Shown here one piece after another: positions 13,410-15,322 of a DNA stretch of 15,322 nt; the first letter of the stretch is position 1, and every line of letters starts with the position of its first letter. The notes beneath the pieces were generated by a model, which saw nothing but the letters and a program-made list of their open reading frames with translations, made no database searches and was not told where the DNA came from. Location: the NCBI GenBank assembly GCA_900557165.1, contig USRS01000061.1, positions 1 to 15,322 on the forward strand, given 5' to 3'. The stretch is from an uncultured Clostridium sp. GTDB taxonomy: Bacteria > Bacillota > Clostridia > Peptostreptococcales > Peptostreptococcaceae. The translations under genes and the position numbers were made by a program.

Positions 13410-14129
13410 ATGCAAAAACTACTTAGTAAATCTCGCCAAGCAATTAAAGATTTTAATATGATAGAAGAAAATGATAAAATTGCCGTAGGCCTTTCTGGAG
13501 GTAAAGATAGTTTAACACTACTTCACATACTAAAAAGTTACCAGAGATTTTCACCAGAAAAATTTGAATTAATAGCTATAACCTTAAATCCAGGAGGAGT
13601 TGACAATGCGCCTCTTCATAAATTATGTAAGGACTTAGACATACCTTATCATGAAGTACAAACAGATATAAAAGAAATTGTATTTGATATAAGACAAGAA
13701 AAAAATCCTTGCTCTTTATGTGCAAACTTAAGACGAGGAGCTTTAAATGATACTGCAAAAAAACTTGGATGCAATAAAGTTGCTTTAGGTCATCATAGAG
13801 ATGATGCCATAGAAACTTTCTTAATGTCTATGCTTTATGAAGGAAGAGTAAGCTGTTTCTCTCCAAAAACTCATATGGACAGACAAGATATAACTATAAT
13901 AAGACCTATGATTTATATAGAAGAGTATATGACAAAAAAAGCTGCTAAAGATTATAATTATCCAATAATAAAAAATCCATGCCCAGCTGATGGAAAAACA
14001 AATAGACAAAATATAAAAGAATTAGTAGCTAAACTGAATCAAGATATGCCAGGTTCTAAGAAAAATCTTTTTGGAGCTTTAAATAATACAGATAAATTAT
14101 TTATATGGGATAAAGAAAAAATAAAATAG
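13410..14129 (+). CDS. TtcA-like tRNA 2-thiolation enzyme (PP-loop ATPase)
   Basis: A 239-residue PP-loop ATPase of the TtcA/TtuA group, which activates a tRNA base with ATP and inserts sulfur. TtcA makes 2-thiocytidine at position 32. Motifs: SGGKDS at 29-34 (ATP pyrophosphate loop), CSLC at 101-104 with the following LRRG, ALGHHRDDA at 125-133, and CPADGKTNR at 191-199. Cys101, Cys104 and Cys191 match the three cysteines that hold the [4Fe-4S] cluster in TtcA. The protein is shorter than E. coli TtcA (about 310 residues), which is common in Firmicute homologues. TtuA-type zinc-ribbon cysteines at the ends are absent, favouring TtcA-like over TtuA. GGGAGG lies before the start. The exact tRNA site modified cannot be read from sequence, so I omit a symbol. 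Confidence 0.88.
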   Translation: MQKLLSKSRQAIKDFNMIEENDKIAVGLSGGKDSLTLLHILKSYQRFSPEKFELIAITLNPGGVDNAPLHKLCKDLDIPYHEVQTDIKEIVFDIRQEKNPCSLCANLRRGALNDTAKKLGCNKVALGHHRDDAIETFLMSMLYEGRVSCFSPKTHMDRQDITIIRPMIYIEEYMTKKAAKDYNYPIIKNPCPADGKTNRQNIKELVAKLNQDMPGSKKNLFGALNNTDKLFIWDKEKIK

Positions 14130-14133
14130 ATTT

Positions 14134-14179
14134 AAAATCACAAAAACTATATCATCAACGATATAGTTTTTGTGATTTT
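14134..14179. terminator. Bidirectional terminator between ttcA-like and heme oxygenase genes
   Basis: AAAATCACAAAAACTATATC and its complement around the 6-nt loop ATCAAC form a 19-20-bp near-perfect stem with T runs on both strands. It lies within 5 bp of both convergent gene ends (14129 and 14183). Confidence 0.92.
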
Positions 14180-14182
14180 TAT

Positions 14183-14815
14183 TTAGTTTAAGTATAGCTT
14201 AGCTTCTAATTCTTGAGAGATTGCTAAATTGTATATATATGCATTACTTACTTCAACTATTAATTTTTCTTCTAATTCTGAAGATAAGTTCATGCTATTT
14301 ATTTTTGTAGCATAATTCATAACATAAGCTCTTATATTTTTTATTCCATCACAGTTATAGTAGTTTAGTCCTTCTACTGAAACTTTATAATTTACACCTA
14401 ATAAAGATACAAAAGTTCTTCCTCCAAATAAATCTGCTATAAATCTAGTATATGCATAGGCTACTATTAATTCTGGATTTGTACTACCTATTTCTTTTAT
14501 TTTTTGAACAAAAGCAACTGTTGATGCTAGTAATTCATATTTATTTGATTTTTCACCTAAGAAATACTCTAAATCTTTTTCTATTAATTTATATCTATAT
14601 AGCTCTGGTGTTGCAAATTGTTTAACAACTTCATTATCTTTGTTATTTTCTATAGTTTCTTCTATTACTTTATACATTGCACTAAGGTTAAATAAATACT
14701 CTATATAATCATCTATAGATGCATTTCCATCTACTATCCTTTTTAAAATTCCTGAATGTTCTGCTGCACTATGTAAAGCTCCTGTATTTTTTCTTATTTT
14801 TGTTATTAAATCCAT
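14183..14815 (-). CDS. Heme oxygenase (HO-1/HmuO-type fold)
   Basis: A 210-residue all-helical protein matching biliverdin-forming heme oxygenases. The proximal heme ligand is His15 in GALHSAAEHS, the family LHxxAE motif. The distal helix is YTRFIADLFGGRTF at about 122-135, corresponding to the YxRYLGDLSGGQ region, whose glycines leave room for heme-bound oxygen; Gly131-Gly132 are kept, but the first glycine (LGDL) is Ala here. The enzyme would open heme to release iron, CO and a bilin, using O2 and an electron donor not encoded here. I start at the ATG at 14815, 8 bases after AGGTGG; an upstream in-frame GTG at 14827 is less likely. A Fur box lies about 70 bp upstream, indicating iron control. 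It is monocistronic, with no heme transporter in view. Confidence 0.92.
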   Translation of the reverse strand: MDLITKIRKNTGALHSAAEHSGILKRIVDGNASIDDYIEYLFNLSAMYKVIEETIENNKDNEVVKQFATPELYRYKLIEKDLEYFLGEKSNKYELLASTVAFVQKIKEIGSTNPELIVAYAYTRFIADLFGGRTFVSLLGVNYKVSVEGLNYYNCDGIKNIRAYVMNYATKINSMNLSSELEEKLIVEVSNAYIYNLAISQELEAKLYLN

Positions 14816-14868
14816 AACTGTCACCACCTATTATTTTTTGTCTTTATAAAAAGAAATATCTATTTTAT

Positions 14869-14880
14869 TAAAGTACTTTA
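14869..14880. promoter_or_regulatory. 12-bp palindrome next to the Fur box
   Basis: TAAAGTACTTTA is a perfect palindrome one base from the Fur box, on the side of the heme oxygenase gene. It could be an operator for a second regulator or lie in the 5' UTR. No known consensus is claimed. Confidence 0.3.
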
Positions 14881-14881
14881 T

Positions 14882-14896
14882 CGATAATAATTATCA
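14882..14896. promoter_or_regulatory. Fur box upstream of the heme oxygenase gene
   Basis: CGATAATAATTATCA matches the 7-1-7 Fur consensus TGATAATnATTATCA at all but the first base. It lies 67-81 bp upstream of the heme oxygenase start codon, so iron-loaded Fur should repress that gene. I could not place the promoter hexamers precisely because the region is almost pure A+T. It is over 200 bp from the SatP-like gene and less likely to control it. Confidence 0.82.
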
Positions 14897-15051
14897 TATA
14901 TTATATATATTCCCCCTTATCTTTTATTCTTAAACATTTTTTATAATATTTTATTTATAAATTATGAATACGATATCCTTAATTCCTGCAACATCTAATT
15001 TTCACCAATTATTAACTATTTATACTTTTATATATACTTGAGTAATTTTTT

Positions 15052-15080
15052 TTGGTATTATGTATAAGTATGTATACAAT
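15052..15080 (+). promoter_or_regulatory. Promoter of the SatP/YaaH-type gene
   Basis: TTGGTA (15052-15057) and TACAAT (15075-15080) are separated by 17 bp; 4 of 6 and 5 of 6 bases match consensus. Transcription would start about 30 nt before the start codon. An alternative TTGAGT at 15038 lacks a good -10 partner. Confidence 0.5.
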
Positions 15081-15116
15081 ATACAATTATCTAATATGTT
15101 TATAGGAGGTTTCATA

Positions 15117-15322
15117 ATGACGAACGAAACAAAAGTTAAAGTTGTAACTGCTGACCCTTCAGCATTAGGACTTTTCGGATTAGCAATAATAACAATAGTA
15201 GCTTCATCTCAAAAACTTGGAATAACTTCTGGTGTATCTCTAGTTTTACCATGGGCTATATTCTTAGGCGCAAGTGCTCAATTAATGGCATCAATAAATG
15301 ATTTCAAACACAATAATACATT
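15117..15322 (+). CDS. GPR1/FUN34/YaaH-family acetate transporter, 5' fragment (runs off the right edge)
   Basis: The first 68 codons are present: MTNETKVKVVTADPSALGLF, then GLAIITIVASSQKLGI, and later LVLPWAIFLGASAQLMASIN. The TADPSALGLFGLA start and the GASAQL motif are characteristic of the YaaH/SatP acetate-succinate permease family, six-helix membrane proteins of about 190-200 residues. The first membrane helix is about 16-32 and the second about 42-60. AGGAGG with an 8-base spacing marks the start. The likely role is uptake or release of acetate or a similar acid, fitting a fermenting anaerobe. The remaining two thirds lie beyond the window. Confidence 0.9.
   Translation, partial: MTNETKVKVVTADPSALGLFGLAIITIVASSQKLGITSGVSLVLPWAIFLGASAQLMASINDFKHNNT

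Noticed and set aside
13821..14009. Antisense frames over the ttcA-like gene
   Set aside because: They lie opposite conserved TtcA motifs, with no ribosome binding site or family similarity.
14816..14827. GTG start four codons upstream of the heme oxygenase ATG
   Set aside because: It overlaps the AGGTGG ribosome binding site that is properly spaced for the ATG at 14815.
1..15322. CRISPR array, tRNA, rRNA, transposon or phage genes
   Set aside because: Reading by eye found no repeated spacer pattern, no cloverleaf or rRNA-like sequence and no transposase or integrase motif. A dedicated scan would be more sensitive.

Overview
The window is strongly AT-rich, and its genes use AT-rich codons and strong AGGAGG-type ribosome binding sites. 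It carries a PyrR attenuator, LuxS, a MetH with a separate activation protein, and single-gene units closed by hairpin terminators. This points to a low-GC anaerobic Firmicute of class Clostridia. I think Peptostreptococcaceae (the Clostridioides/Paeniclostridium/Paraclostridium/Romboutsia group) most likely, but that is inference from gene content. It reads as ordinary chromosome: I see no insertion sequence, phage gene, CRISPR array, tRNA or rRNA.

Positions 1-2181 (minus strand) are the start of a pyrimidine operon, pyrF-carA-carB, with carB running off the left edge. Ahead of it is a leader of about 265 nt with a consensus promoter, two near-identical PyrR-binding loops and one intrinsic terminator/antiterminator switch. 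A nitroreductase-like gene (2208-3041) lies directly upstream. It is divergent from a monocistronic M29 aminopeptidase gene (3317-4546).

Positions 4771-8401 (minus strand) form an activated-methyl-cycle operon. LuxS releases homocysteine from S-ribosylhomocysteine, cobalamin-dependent MetH methylates it to methionine, and a separate protein between them resembles the MetH reactivation domain. The three genes overlap and are probably translationally coupled. Next come a short YitT-type membrane protein, a small zinc-ribbon protein, a decayed histidine kinase remnant (9668-10148) and a PhnA/YjdM zinc-ribbon protein.

Positions 10770-12483 hold a Crp/Fnr-type regulator divergent from two small YdcZ-family membrane proteins. 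A perfect 14-bp palindrome between them covers the regulator's own -35 box and sits at about -41.5 of the predicted transporter promoter, so autoregulation plus activation is a reasonable prediction. The second transporter gene converges on a uracil-DNA-glycosylase-like gene; both stop codons lie in the loop of one terminator hairpin.

Positions 13319-15322 hold a TtcA-like tRNA thiolation gene, a heme oxygenase gene preceded by a near-perfect Fur box, and the 5' end of a SatP/YaaH acetate transporter gene cut by the right edge. I found no clearly new multi-gene system. The best leads are the double PyrR leader, the regulator/YdcZ intergenic switch, the UDG-like protein and the iron-controlled heme oxygenase.
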